Source: Alphaproteobacteria bacterium UBA6149 (GTDB taxonomy: Bacteria; Pseudomonadota; Alphaproteobacteria; Rickettsiales; UBA998). From it: a stretch of DNA of 53,164 bases. A model generated the notes under the pieces. The model was not told the origin of the DNA. It was given only the letters and a program-made list of their open reading frames with translations, and did not search any database. The translations under genes and the position numbers were made by a program. The stretch lies in contig DIUV01000047.1 in NCBI GenBank assembly GCA_002423155.1, positions 1 to 53,164 of the forward strand, given 5' to 3'. Below, one piece after another: positions 33,510 to 41,540 of this stretch. The first letter of the stretch is position 1. Each line of letters opens with the position of its first letter.

Positions 33510-34592
33510 CTAGTGCTGAGCCAAATCTGCCAAGCGATGCGCTTCGTCTTCCGACACCAATGCATCTACCATTTCTTTTAATCCATTTCCAGCCATAATA
33601 TCATCAATTTTGTATAAAGTTAAGTTAATTCTATGGTCGGTCACTCGTCCTTGCGGAAAATTATAGGTTCTGATGCGCTCGGAGCGGTCACCACTGCCCA
33701 CTTGTCCTTTACGGTCAGCGGAGCGCTCCGCATCTCTGATGGCGCGTTCGCGGTCATATAAACGCGCACGCAAAATCTTCATCGCTTTTTCTTTGTTCTT
33801 ATGCTGCGATTTTTCATCTTGTTGTTGTACGGTTACACCCGTAGGTAAATGCACGATGCGCACCGCACTATCAGTGGTGTTTACTGATTGTCCTCCGGGG
33901 CCACTGGCGCGGAAAACGTCAATGCGTAAATCTTTTTCTTGGATGTCGATGTCCACATCTTCCGCTTCGGGAAGTACGGCAACCGTAGCCGCCGAAGTAT
34001 GAATACGCCCCCCCGTTTCGGTAACTGGCACCCGTTGGACGCGGTGCACGCCTGATTCAAATTTTAACTTAGAAAATACGTTGCGCCCCGTAATGGTTGC
34101 TGTGCCTTCTTTTAATCCGCCCAGTCCTGATTCGGATAATTCCATAACTTCGAATTTCCAACCCATACAATCGGAAAAGCGTTGATACATACGGAAAAGT
34201 TCCATGGCGAATAAGGCGGCTTCGTCACCGCCCGTACCCGCGCGGACTTCTAAAATAGCGTTTTTGGCATCTGCTTCGTCTTTGGGGAGCAAGGCGATGG
34301 AAACTTCGCGCTCTAATTGGGGGATAACCCGTTCTAACTGCGCTTTTTCTTCTCGCGCTAAGGCTTTCATTTCCGCGTCACAATCGGGGTCATTAATTAG
34401 TGCATCGGTTTCGCTTAATTCCTGCTCGGTTTGGCGCAGGGACAAAATGGTTTCCACAATCGGTTTCAAATCGGAAAACTCGCGAGAAAGCCGCGCATAC
34501 TCACCGCCGCCCAAAGTTTCTGGTTTGGACATTAAGTCGTTTAACTCATCGTGTCGTTTGATTAATATATCTAATTTATCTTGAAATGCCAT
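33510..34592 (-). CDS. prfA: Peptide chain release factor 1
   Basis: RF1 terminates translation at UAA and UAG. The 360-residue protein is of standard length. It has the RF1-type recognition segment (HRVQRVPVTETGGRIHTSAATVAVLPE with PVT in place of the RF2 SPF), the catalytic GGQ loop (ASGPGGQSVNTTDSAVRIVHLPTGV) and the C-terminal QGRVTDHRINLTLYK. It precedes prmC by 14 bases, in the typical prfA-prmC-DUF4167 order. Confidence 0.97.
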   Translation of the reverse strand: MAFQDKLDILIKRHDELNDLMSKPETLGGGEYARLSREFSDLKPIVETILSLRQTEQELSETDALINDPDCDAEMKALAREEKAQLERVIPQLEREVSIALLPKDEADAKNAILEVRAGTGGDEAALFAMELFRMYQRFSDCMGWKFEVMELSESGLGGLKEGTATITGRNVFSKLKFESGVHRVQRVPVTETGGRIHTSAATVAVLPEAEDVDIDIQEKDLRIDVFRASGPGGQSVNTTDSAVRIVHLPTGVTVQQQDEKSQHKNKEKAMKILRARLYDRERAIRDAERSADRKGQVGSGDRSERIRTYNFPQGRVTDHRINLTLYKIDDIMAGNGLKEMVDALVSEDEAHRLADLAQH

Positions 34593-34641
34593 TTTCTAAT
34601 TGATTTTCTATAGTTTTTCTTTGGTTGTTTTTATCTTTTAT

Positions 34642-34685
34642 ATATCCATCGTCATTCCCGCCTGCGCGGAAATGACGATGGATAT
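34642..34685. repeat. Short intergenic hairpin ATATCCATCGTCATTCC..
   Basis: ATATCCATCGTCATTCCCGC pairs with GCGGAAATGACGATGGATAT (one mismatch) around a four-base loop. It lies between hisS and prfA, with no strong T-run, so it is better explained as a member of the GTCATTCC palindrome group than as a terminator, though it would impede read-through. Confidence 0.75.
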
Positions 34686-34697
34686 AGTTGCTGGTCT

Positions 34698-35963
34698 TTA
34701 CAAACCTTGGGTCAACAATTGTTTTACCTCAATATTTTCCTGTATTCCGCTTAACAAATTTTTCACCGTAATGGTTTGATTACTTAATTCATCTTCTCCT
34801 AGCAGCAATACTTGCTCTACCCCCATTTTATCAGCTTTTTTCAAAGCCTTGCCAACATTGCGGCTGGCAATGGTTTCCACCACAATTCCTTGGCGGCGTA
34901 AGGCGCAGACAATTTCCAGCAAGGGTAAATCTGCGGCTTCTAGCAAGGCAATGGCGGCGATGGGTTTTTTAACTTCCGCTGTTTTGCCGCCAATTTCATT
35001 AATTAGCAGACTTAAACGCTCTACCCCAGCTGCCCAGCCTATTCCTGAAATTTCGGGTCCACCCATGAGGGCGACCAGCCCGTCATAGCGTCCACCAGCT
35101 AAAATAGTGCTTTGGCTGCCGAGTTTCTCGGTAGTAAATTCAAAAACAGTATGGGTATAATAATCCAATCCCCGCACCAAACGCGGCGACACCATATAGG
35201 AAATTTTAGCCTTTTCAAGCCCTTCTTGTAGTTTGGCAAACCAATTTTTTGCTATATCAGTAAAGCTGTCTTGCATATTGGGAGCGTTTTCAATGATTTT
35301 TTTATCCTGCTCCTGTTTGGAGTCTAATATGCGCAAAGGATTGCGCTCTAAGCGCATTTTACTCTCTTCGGAGAGGTTATTTTTATGTTCTTGCAGATAT
35401 TCGACTAATTTGCGGCGATATTGTTCGCGGCTTTGGCTATCGCCCAGCGTATTTATCTCTAACTTGCTATGCGCTAATAACCCTAATTCATCCAAAAACT
35501 GTGCGGCACAAGCAATGCTTTCCACATCAGCAAGCGCAGAATCCGCTCCCAACCATTCCACCCCCACTTGATGAAATTGCCGCAAACGCCCCTTTTGAGG
35601 ACGCTCATAACGAAAAGCAGGTCCAGCGTAAAATGCTTTAAAGGGCAACGATTGGGTGAGCCCGTTAGATATAAATAAACGGACAATACTCGCCGTAAAT
35701 TCTGGGCGCAGAGTAATAGAATCACCGCCTCTATCCACAAAACTATAAGTTTCTTTACTCACCACATCGGAAGTTTCTCCCAACGTGCGGTGGAAAATTT
35801 CGCTAAACTCAAAAATAGGAGGGCTCGCCTCTGAATAACCTGCATATTCACTTACCCGACGCGCAGTATTTATAATATGATTATGCTGACGAATTTCCTC
35901 ACCAAATATATCATGCGTACCGCGTATTGGTTGTAACTTGGCTGGTTGCAGCTTAGAAGACAT
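34698..35963 (-). CDS. hisS: Histidyl-tRNA synthetase
   Basis: The enzyme charges tRNA-His. The 421-residue class II protein has the N-terminal PIRGTHDIFGEE, the motif 1 and 2 region YSFVDRGGDSITLRPEFTASIVR and FRYERPQKGRLRQFHQVGVEWLG, the histidine-specific SPRLVRGLDYYTHTVFEF and motif 3 GIGWAAGVERLSLL. A C-terminal anticodon-binding domain (about 330-421) follows. Its start is separated from the next upstream gene by 343 bases of repeat-rich DNA (35964-36306). Confidence 0.96.
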   Translation of the reverse strand: MSSKLQPAKLQPIRGTHDIFGEEIRQHNHIINTARRVSEYAGYSEASPPIFEFSEIFHRTLGETSDVVSKETYSFVDRGGDSITLRPEFTASIVRLFISNGLTQSLPFKAFYAGPAFRYERPQKGRLRQFHQVGVEWLGADSALADVESIACAAQFLDELGLLAHSKLEINTLGDSQSREQYRRKLVEYLQEHKNNLSEESKMRLERNPLRILDSKQEQDKKIIENAPNMQDSFTDIAKNWFAKLQEGLEKAKISYMVSPRLVRGLDYYTHTVFEFTTEKLGSQSTILAGGRYDGLVALMGGPEISGIGWAAGVERLSLLINEIGGKTAEVKKPIAAIALLEAADLPLLEIVCALRRQGIVVETIASRNVGKALKKADKMGVEQVLLLGEDELSNQTITVKNLLSGIQENIEVKQLLTQGL

Positions 35964-35982
35964 TTTATTCCTTGTTGTTTTT

Positions 35983-36178
35983 CAGGGCAATTTCACCAAT
36001 CGTTAATTTTGTCTTTTTGCAATAAAACCCTCCATTGTCATGCCGCTGTAGAGCGGCATCCATGCCAAACCATTGGCTAAGATGCTAGTTGATAGGCATG
36101 GATACCGCCCTGCGGCGGTATGACAAAAGATATTTTAGTAAAAAAATGTCAAAATTAACGATTGGTGAAATTACCCTG
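35983..36178. mobile_element. MITE-like palindromic element with 10-bp target duplication
   Basis: The outer arms are CAGGGCAATTTCACCAATCG (35983-36002), continuing to TTTTG, and the exact reverse complement with one mismatch ending at 36178. Perfect direct repeats TGTTGTTTTT flank it (35973-35982 and 36179-36188). The inner palindrome (about 36032-36133) is the same as that of the MITEs at 10168 and 24240, including CCAAACCATTGGCT, yet its ends differ from theirs. No coding capacity. With the repeat at 36213 it accounts for the 343-base gap between hisS and ispA. Confidence 0.87.
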
Positions 36179-36212
36179 TGTTGTTTTTTGTATAGTGTTT
36201 CTTCTTTATTTT

Positions 36213-36251
36213 CACCCCGCCACCTTTCTTTGAAATAAGATTAGCGGTGGG
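36213..36251. repeat. Dispersed CCGCC..AAATAAGATT repeat, copy 2
   Basis: CACCCCGCCACCTTTCTTT, then AAATAAGATTAGCGGTGGG, forms a GC stem and matches the complement of 30083-30119. It is bracketed by direct repeats of TATAGTGYTTCTT (36191-36203 and 36270-36282). Confidence 0.5.
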
Positions 36252-36306
36252 CTTGCAGTCGCAATCCTATATAGTGCTTCTTTATATTCAGCTACAATTA
36301 AACCGC

Positions 36307-37257
36307 TTAACTTTTGCGTGAAACTACATATTCCGCTAATTTGCGTAAATTCTCTGCCCGTTCATCAAACGGGGCTAAATGGTCAATCGCCTGTTGCGCT
36401 AATATTTTAGCTTGCTCTTTCGCACGCTCAACCCCCAAAGACTCTACTAAAGTAGCCTTGCCTGCGGTTTTATCTTTACGAACGGCTTTGCCTGCTTCTT
36501 CTCGTGTTCCTTCGGCATCCAATAAATCATCGGTAATCTGAAAGGCTAGACCCACATCATTAGCATAGCGGCGCAAAGCATTGCGCAATGCCAAAGGCGC
36601 CTTGCCCAAAATCGCCCCTACTTCGCAAGAAACTGCGAATATTTCGCCAGTTTTTAAGCGTTGCAAACGAATAATCTCATCCACACTAAGAGTTTTATTT
36701 TCGGATTCCAAATCCAGCATTTGTCCGCCCACCATGCCACGACAACCCGCCGCCCGCGCCAATGCGCGAATAAGGTCACAACGCACCGCAGCATCTGAAT
36801 GTACATCCGCATCAGATAATAGCTCAAAAGCAAGCGTTAACAAACCATCTCCCGCCAGAATTGCCGCAGCTTCGCCAAATTTAATATGGCAAGTGGGCTT
36901 GCCGCGGCGCATATCGTCATTATCCATGGCGGGCAAATCGTCATGTATCAGGGAATAAGTATGCACGAACTCAATAGCTGCCGCCGTATATAAAGAAGCC
37001 TCACGGCTTACTCCAAACAAATTAGCGCAAGATACGGTAAGGAAAGGACGCAAGCGCTTGCCGCCCGACAATGCCGAATAGCGCATCGCCTCCATAACTT
37101 TCGCCTCGCCCCCCAACGCCGAACGCTGCACGTCGGATTTACGGCTGGAAAACGAAATTACGCTCGACATCTCTCCTTCGGGATGGGGCAATAAAGAATC
37201 CATTTTTTCATGAAGAGAGTGGGCGACTTCCGCCATAGCTTTTTGCAAATTAATCAC
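36307..37257 (-). CDS. ispA: Polyprenyl diphosphate synthase (farnesyl/geranyl type)
   Basis: IspA condenses isopentenyl diphosphate units to farnesyl diphosphate, downstream of Dxs (44801). The 316-residue protein has GGKRLRPFLTVSC, the first Asp-rich motif DDLPAMDNDD, the substrate Lys and Arg in DMRRGKPTCH, GQMLDLESE, KTGEIF and the second Asp-rich motif QITDDLLD. It is about 20 residues longer than usual because of a GC-richer N-terminal segment (residues about 29-50, EMSSVISFSSRKSDVQRSAL) that I do not see in the family. It follows xseB in the typical xseB-ispA order, although the usual adjacent dxs is elsewhere. Confidence 0.93.
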   Translation of the reverse strand: MINLQKAMAEVAHSLHEKMDSLLPHPEGEMSSVISFSSRKSDVQRSALGGEAKVMEAMRYSALSGGKRLRPFLTVSCANLFGVSREASLYTAAAIEFVHTYSLIHDDLPAMDNDDMRRGKPTCHIKFGEAAAILAGDGLLTLAFELLSDADVHSDAAVRCDLIRALARAAGCRGMVGGQMLDLESENKTLSVDEIIRLQRLKTGEIFAVSCEVGAILGKAPLALRNALRRYANDVGLAFQITDDLLDAEGTREEAGKAVRKDKTAGKATLVESLGVERAKEQAKILAQQAIDHLAPFDERAENLRKLAEYVVSRKS

Positions 37258-37278
37258 TGATATGCTCCGTTTCGTTAG

Positions 37279-37427
37279 TTACCCCCTCTCCCTCTGGGAG
37301 AGGGTCGGGGTGAGGGAACTCCCCAATAGGAAAAATTGAAAATATTATATTATTAAAGTAAAAATATTAAGCTCCAGACTTGGGAAGGCTGCCCTCACCC
37401 CTCCCTCTCCCAGAGGGAGAGGGGGTT
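37279..37427. repeat. REP-like palindrome between xseB and ispA
   Basis: The left arm TTACCCCCTCTCCCTCTGGG with AGAGGGTCGGGGTGAGGG pairs with CCCTCACCCCTCCCTCTCCC plus AGAGGGAGAGGGGGTTAA on the right. The arms are themselves internally palindromic (CCCTCTCCCTCTGGGAGAGGG). The AT-rich centre is about 60 bases long. The right arm overlaps the xseB stop codon (37426-37428). The same unit occurs at 48813-48932 and in half form at 86-125. Confidence 0.88.
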
Positions 37428-37665
37428 AAGTCTCTTCAAAAGGCACTGCAACCATTGCCCCATTTTCGCCCTTAACCAGCTTTTCCACCTGCAAACGGGC
37501 ATCTTCAAGCTTTTTTTGGCAATGTTGTTTTAATTGTGTCCCACGCGTATAAGCGTCAATTGCTTCTTCCAGAGGAATATCGCCAATTTCCAGGCGTTTT
37601 ACGGTTTGCTCTAATTCTTTTAGGGCACTTTCAAACGGCAAAGCCGCTATTTCTGCTGCTGACAT
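37426..37665 (-). CDS. xseB: Exodeoxyribonuclease VII small subunit
   Basis: XseB is the small subunit of exonuclease VII, which degrades single-stranded DNA. The 79-residue product has the family core LPFESALKELEQTVKRLEIGDIPLEEAIDAYTRGTQLKQHCQKKLEDARLQVE, two helices forming a coiled coil with XseA. The last residues and stop lie at the edge of the REP-like palindrome. The large subunit gene is not in the window. It is upstream of ispA on the same strand. Confidence 0.95.
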   Translation of the reverse strand: MSAAEIAALPFESALKELEQTVKRLEIGDIPLEEAIDAYTRGTQLKQHCQKKLEDARLQVEKLVKGENGAMVAVPFEET

Positions 37666-37790
37666 TATTTCCTCATATTTTTTGATGACCAGTAATCTAC
37701 CCTAAAGATAAACATATCGCAAGTTGTCTCTTGATTAGACTTGATATATTAAGTATCAACTAATCAACAAATATATTTTGAGGTTTTGCT

Positions 37791-38153
37791 ATGAGCGCAA
37801 CAATAGGAACATTGCTATATACTTTTCTAAAAGGTAAAAAAGTCGGCAAGGACGATTTTGGCAATTGTTATTATGTGCAAAAATGCCCCGCTAAAAACAC
37901 AACTGCAAAGCGTTGGGTGATTTATAACGGCAAGGCGGAACCCAGCAAAATTCCAGCCTTGTGGCATGCTTGGATACATTATACTAGCGATGAGGTGCCG
38001 AGTGACCATCCACGCACTCCCTATTTTTGGGAAAAAAAGCATTTGCCGAATTTAACTGGTACTAAGGGAGCTTATTTCCCTGAAGGGCATGAAAAAGCCA
38101 CAGGCTTGCGCAGCCGATCCACCTCAGATTATCAAGCATGGGAGCCTAAATAA
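37791..38153 (+). CDS. NDUFA12-type accessory subunit of NADH:ubiquinone oxidoreductase
   Basis: The 120-residue protein matches the NDUFA12/B17.2 family of complex I accessory subunits, shared by Alphaproteobacteria and mitochondria. Visible features are VGKDDFGNCYY, KRWVIYNGKAEPSKIPALWHAWIHYTSDEVP and the C-terminal SDYQAWEPK. It sits at the matrix/cytoplasmic face of complex I in characterised systems. The stop overlaps the start of the mlaD-like gene by one base (TAATG), which is a frequent alphaproteobacterial arrangement. Confidence 0.93.
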   Translation: MSATIGTLLYTFLKGKKVGKDDFGNCYYVQKCPAKNTTAKRWVIYNGKAEPSKIPALWHAWIHYTSDEVPSDHPRTPYFWEKKHLPNLTGTKGAYFPEGHEKATGLRSRSTSDYQAWEPK

Positions 38154-38740
38154 TGAGCCGTAATTCTATTGAGACTATAATGGGTGCGGTAGTTCTAGTT
38201 ATTGCTGCGGGTTTTTTATATACGGCTTATAATGGCCGACAGTTACAGTCGGTAAAAAATGGTTATCGTATAAATGCTGTGTTTGATGATGTTACTGGAA
38301 TTGCAACTGGTAGTGATGTGCGCGTGGGCGGAGTAAAGGTGGGAGTGGTTGACGGTTTAAGCGTCGATCCTAAAACTTACCGCGCAAAATTAGTATTACT
38401 AGTAAAACATGACATCCAAATGCCGAGTGACAGCTCAGCCACAATCTTAGGGGACGGATTAATGGGGAGCAAGTTCGTTGCCCTAGAAGCAGGTGCAGAC
38501 GAAAATATGCTGCCCGAAGGGGGATTAATTTCCATCACCCAATCTTCGGTTAGCTTGGAACAATTGATTGGGAAGTTCGTTTTTAGTGGCGGCGGAGTAG
38601 ATAAACAAAAAGACGCGGCTGATAATGGGACTACTGATAGTAATGAAAACAATAAAAATACCACAGCAACCGAAGAACCTGCAATTTCTGAACCTGCCGC
38701 AGAACCAAAAACCAATAGCCTAACTCCATCTGTGGAATAA
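38153..38740 (+). CDS. mlaD: MlaD-type phospholipid transport protein
   Basis: The 195-residue protein has an N-terminal membrane anchor (about 5-25) and one MCE domain (about 38-115: YRINAVFDDVTGIATGSDVRVGGVKVGVV and ATILGDGLMGSKFVALEAG). A C-terminal disordered Glu/Asn/Thr tail follows. MlaD subunits form a periplasmic hexameric ring of the Mla system that moves phospholipids between membranes. The mlaE, mlaF and mlaC genes are not adjacent. It lies between the NDUFA12 and DUF2155 genes, as in many relatives. Confidence 0.92.
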   Translation: MSRNSIETIMGAVVLVIAAGFLYTAYNGRQLQSVKNGYRINAVFDDVTGIATGSDVRVGGVKVGVVDGLSVDPKTYRAKLVLLVKHDIQMPSDSSATILGDGLMGSKFVALEAGADENMLPEGGLISITQSSVSLEQLIGKFVFSGGGVDKQKDAADNGTTDSNENNKNTTATEEPAISEPAAEPKTNSLTPSVE

Positions 38741-38743
38741 ATA

Positions 38744-39394
38744 ATGAAATATTATCGGGCATTTTTAAGCGCTTTGGTATTCAGCTTGGTCTGTAGCTCT
38801 GCTTATGCAGAGAGTGAAATTGTTGAAGATGGAGTGGTTGAGCAAGCTCTTCCCCTCGAAGATTCTGTCGATAATAATCCAGAAGAACCAACAGAAAACA
38901 CCAATATAGTAGATGCTATAACTGATAAACCTACAGAAAAAAATAGCGAAAAAAATAGCGAAAAAACTCGAGCCAGCATAACCACTAAAAATACCGCCGA
39001 GCCAGAAAATGCCGAAGCAGAGGCAGCAGAAAATATCTCGGTGGATATAATTTTAAACACTACCGATAAAATTAACGGAAATTCCAAGAAACTACATATA
39101 ATTTCTGGCAGTTCTGCACGTTTTGGTGAATTAGAAATAAAAGCAAAACGCTGCTTCAAGCGTGATTTCAGCAATAGCACCAAACCAGAATACGCCGCCT
39201 TACTAGAAATATCGGATAGTAAAAACAATAATGAGACTTTATTTTCAGGTTGGATGTTTTCTAAAAGCTCTTCTTTATCCACGCTGGAACATCAATTTTA
39301 TGATGTGGAAATAGTATCCTGCCAACCTAAAATTACCGATGATTCAAAGTCGGCGGTTGCAAAACAAAAACCCCCTGCTCCGCCAACAAATTAG
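38744..39394 (+). CDS. DUF2155 domain periplasmic protein
   Basis: The 216-residue protein has a signal peptide (MKYYRAFLSALVFSLVCSSAYA), an acidic low-complexity region with a short EKNSEKNSEK repeat (about 60-75), and the DUF2155 domain (about 95-205). That domain contains ARFGELEIKAKRCFKR, PEYAALLEI, LFSGWMFSKSSSL and EHQFYDVEIVSC. The family is alphaproteobacterial and of unknown role. Its 3' end overlaps the 3' end of the convergent metW by 62 bases, a sizeable antisense overlap. Confidence 0.88.
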   Translation: MKYYRAFLSALVFSLVCSSAYAESEIVEDGVVEQALPLEDSVDNNPEEPTENTNIVDAITDKPTEKNSEKNSEKTRASITTKNTAEPENAEAEAAENISVDIILNTTDKINGNSKKLHIISGSSARFGELEIKAKRCFKRDFSNSTKPEYAALLEISDSKNNNETLFSGWMFSKSSSLSTLEHQFYDVEIVSCQPKITDDSKSAVAKQKPPAPPTN

Positions 39395-39956
39395 CCGCGG
39401 CGTTTTTACCTGCAAATTTTTTATCCGTCCCATCGGGGTAAATTGCCGCTTGTTGCAACACCTCAAAGCCCATTTTTTTCGCTAGTTCGATAAAATCAAA
39501 AATCGTACAAAAATGGATATTGGGAGTTTCATACCATTGATAACTAAGCGCACTGGTTACCGGCATTTTTCCTTTGCATAACAAATACCAACGATTGCGC
39601 CATTGCCCAAAATTGGGCACCGAAACAATCACTATTTTACCAATCCGCCCTAATTCACGCAATACTTCGGGCGGATTATCCATCGCCTGTAATGCTAAGC
39701 TTATTACGGTATAATCATATGCTTGCTCAGGATAAAAGGGCAAATCCTCAGCAATATCCCCCTGCACCGCGGCAATCCCTTTGGCAATCGCAATATTCAC
39801 GCAATCATGATTTAATTCTAAACCGCGACCACGCACATTTTTATGCTGCGCCAACCACGCCAACAAATCTCCTTCCCCACAGCCGACATCTAATACACTA
39901 GCATCAGGAGCGATTAAATCGGCGATAACTCGCAAATCTGGGCGTAGTGTACTCAT
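39333..39956 (-). CDS. metW: Methionine biosynthesis protein MetW
   Basis: MetW is a SAM-methyltransferase-like protein that pairs with MetX in methionine synthesis; recent work in other species treats it as a partner that activates homoserine acyltransfer. The 207-residue protein has VLDVGCGEGDLLAWL and the MetW-typical segments QGDIAEDLPFYPEQAYDYTVISLALQAMDNPPEVLREL, VSVPNFGQWRNRW and WYETPNIHFCTI. Its start lies one base after the metX stop, so the pair is coupled. Confidence 0.94.
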   Translation of the reverse strand: MSTLRPDLRVIADLIAPDASVLDVGCGEGDLLAWLAQHKNVRGRGLELNHDCVNIAIAKGIAAVQGDIAEDLPFYPEQAYDYTVISLALQAMDNPPEVLRELGRIGKIVIVSVPNFGQWRNRWYLLCKGKMPVTSALSYQWYETPNIHFCTIFDFIELAKKMGFEVLQQAAIYPDGTDKKFAGKNAAANLLAEQGVFVLQPPTLNHR

Positions 39957-39957
39957 A

Positions 39958-41127
39958 TTAAATCCCCCTTTGCCGCGCTGATTCGTCTAAAAACCCCTTC
40001 ACTGCCGCATAAAATTCGGGCACTTCTAGCAAAAACGCATCATGCCCTTTATCGGTCTGAATTTCGGCAAAGCTCACATCGGCTGCCACCGCATTGAGCG
40101 CACGCACCACTCGGCGGCTTTCTTCGGTGGGAAATAGCCAGTCGCTAGAAAAAGAAATGATACAAAAACGCGTATCTGTCTGCGCAAATGCCTGTGCCAA
40201 GCTGCCCTGCCCATGCTCGACGGCGATGTCAAAATAATCCATCGCCCTTGTAATATATAGATAAGCGTTCGGGTCAAACCGTTCGACGAAATTATTGCCC
40301 TGATAGCGCAAATAACTCTCCACTTGGAAATCCGCCTCAAAACCATAACCAATTTCGCTACGATTTTGCAATTTGCGCCCAAATTTCTGCTGCAACATCA
40401 CTTCCGACAAATACGTCACATGCGCAGTCATACGTGCTACGGCTAATCCTTTGGCAGGATAGGATTTATTTTCTGCATATTTGCCCATGCACCAATCAGG
40501 ATCCGCCATAATTGCCTGCCGACCAATCTCATGAAAAGCAATATTTTGCGCCGAATGTTGCGCGGTAGTCGCTACCGCCACCGCCGAAAACACTTTTTCA
40601 GGATAACGCGCCGCCCATTCCAGCACCTGCATCCCCCCCATGGAGCCACCCACCACCGCAAAAAGCTGGCTGATGCCGAAATATTCTAACAATAAATTCT
40701 GCGCCCGCACCATATCCCCAATCGTCACCACGGGAAATTCCAGCCCATAATTTTTGCCCGTAGCAGGATTAATCGTTTTCGGTCCAAAGGAGCCCATGCA
40801 ACTACCAATCACATTGCTACAAATTACAAAATATTTATCCGTATCAATCGGCTTACCAACCCCCACCATCAATTCCCACCAACCCGCCTTGCCAGTGACA
40901 GGATGCGCACCCAGCACATATTGATCACCCGTCAATGCGTGACAAATCAGCACCGCGTTACTTTTATCGGCATTAAGTGTGCCAAAAGTCTGATAAGCTA
41001 TGGGAAGTTGGGAAATTTCCGCACCACAATCGAGTATAAAGGGGGTGTCCTGCGCCAGATAAACGATATCCCCCACCTCAATCGCATGGGACTGCTGACC
41101 AAATAAAAATTCTTGTTTTGTGCTCAT
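39958..41127 (-). CDS. metX: Homoserine O-acyltransferase MetX
   Basis: MetX acylates homoserine (acetyl or succinyl donor) to start methionine synthesis. The 389-residue alpha/beta hydrolase-fold protein has LPIAYQTFGTLNADKSN, CHALTGDQYVLG, the nucleophile elbow VVGGSMGGMQVLEWA, SDWLFPTEESR with the catalytic Asp and GHDAFLLEVPEF with the catalytic His. The frame opens six codons earlier (41145), but the ATG at 41127 gives the usual MSTKQEF-like start. Donor specificity cannot be read from the sequence alone. Confidence 0.95.
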   Translation of the reverse strand: MSTKQEFLFGQQSHAIEVGDIVYLAQDTPFILDCGAEISQLPIAYQTFGTLNADKSNAVLICHALTGDQYVLGAHPVTGKAGWWELMVGVGKPIDTDKYFVICSNVIGSCMGSFGPKTINPATGKNYGLEFPVVTIGDMVRAQNLLLEYFGISQLFAVVGGSMGGMQVLEWAARYPEKVFSAVAVATTAQHSAQNIAFHEIGRQAIMADPDWCMGKYAENKSYPAKGLAVARMTAHVTYLSEVMLQQKFGRKLQNRSEIGYGFEADFQVESYLRYQGNNFVERFDPNAYLYITRAMDYFDIAVEHGQGSLAQAFAQTDTRFCIISFSSDWLFPTEESRRVVRALNAVAADVSFAEIQTDKGHDAFLLEVPEFYAAVKGFLDESARQRGI

Positions 41128-41247
41128 GCAAGCAAGATACAACAAATAATGAGTAAAAAAAATAGGCTTGTTTAAAAGAATGTTTCTTTGTCCGTTTTTT
41201 ATAATTTTTATTAGGAATATAACAGCAACAACAAAAGGATATTACAC

Positions 41248-41276
41248 TTGAATGTTATGTGGTAATACCATATAAT
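41248..41276 (+). promoter_or_regulatory. Promoter and probable operator of the relBE-gap unit
   Basis: TTGAAT (41248-41253) and TATAAT (41271-41276) are separated by exactly 17 bases. The spacer contains the near-perfect palindrome ATGTGGTAATACCATAT (41257-41273), which overlaps the -10 box. Ribbon-helix-helix antitoxins bind such palindromes, so autoregulation by the RelB-like protein encoded 28 bases downstream is a natural inference. Confidence 0.75.
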
Positions 41277-41303
41277 ACCCAGTAACATTGGGAGGCAATA
41301 AAT

Positions 41304-41540
41304 ATGCAAAACATTACATTCAAAGCACCAGAAGATGTATTGCTAAGATTAGGCGCATTTGCTAAGGCGCAAGACCGTAGCCGTGGCTATCTAATTCGCA
41401 AAGCTATTGATGCTTATTTAGAAGAGTTAGAAGAAGAAGCAGAAGATTTGCGCATTGCTGCCGAACGTTTGCAGAATTACGACCCCAGCCAAAATATATC
41501 ATTAAAAGACATCGGACAAAAATATGGCTTGGCAGATTGA
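41304..41540 (+). CDS. RelB-like ribbon-helix-helix antitoxin
   Basis: The 78-residue protein has an N-terminal ribbon-helix-helix DNA-binding domain (ITFKAPEDVLLRLGAFAKAQDRSRGYLIRKAIDAYLEE) and an acidic C-terminal toxin-binding region ending SLKDIGQKYGLAD. GGGAGG lies nine bases before the ATG. The toxin gene overlaps it by 17 bases in another frame, the usual type II arrangement. It probably represses its own promoter at 41248-41276. Confidence 0.9.
   Translation: MQNITFKAPEDVLLRLGAFAKAQDRSRGYLIRKAIDAYLEELEEEAEDLRIAAERLQNYDPSQNISLKDIGQKYGLAD

Noticed and set aside
41128..41247. Methionine-related riboswitch upstream of metX
   Set aside because: The AT-rich gap shows no SAM-II or SAM-I-like conserved core or helices that I could recognise.
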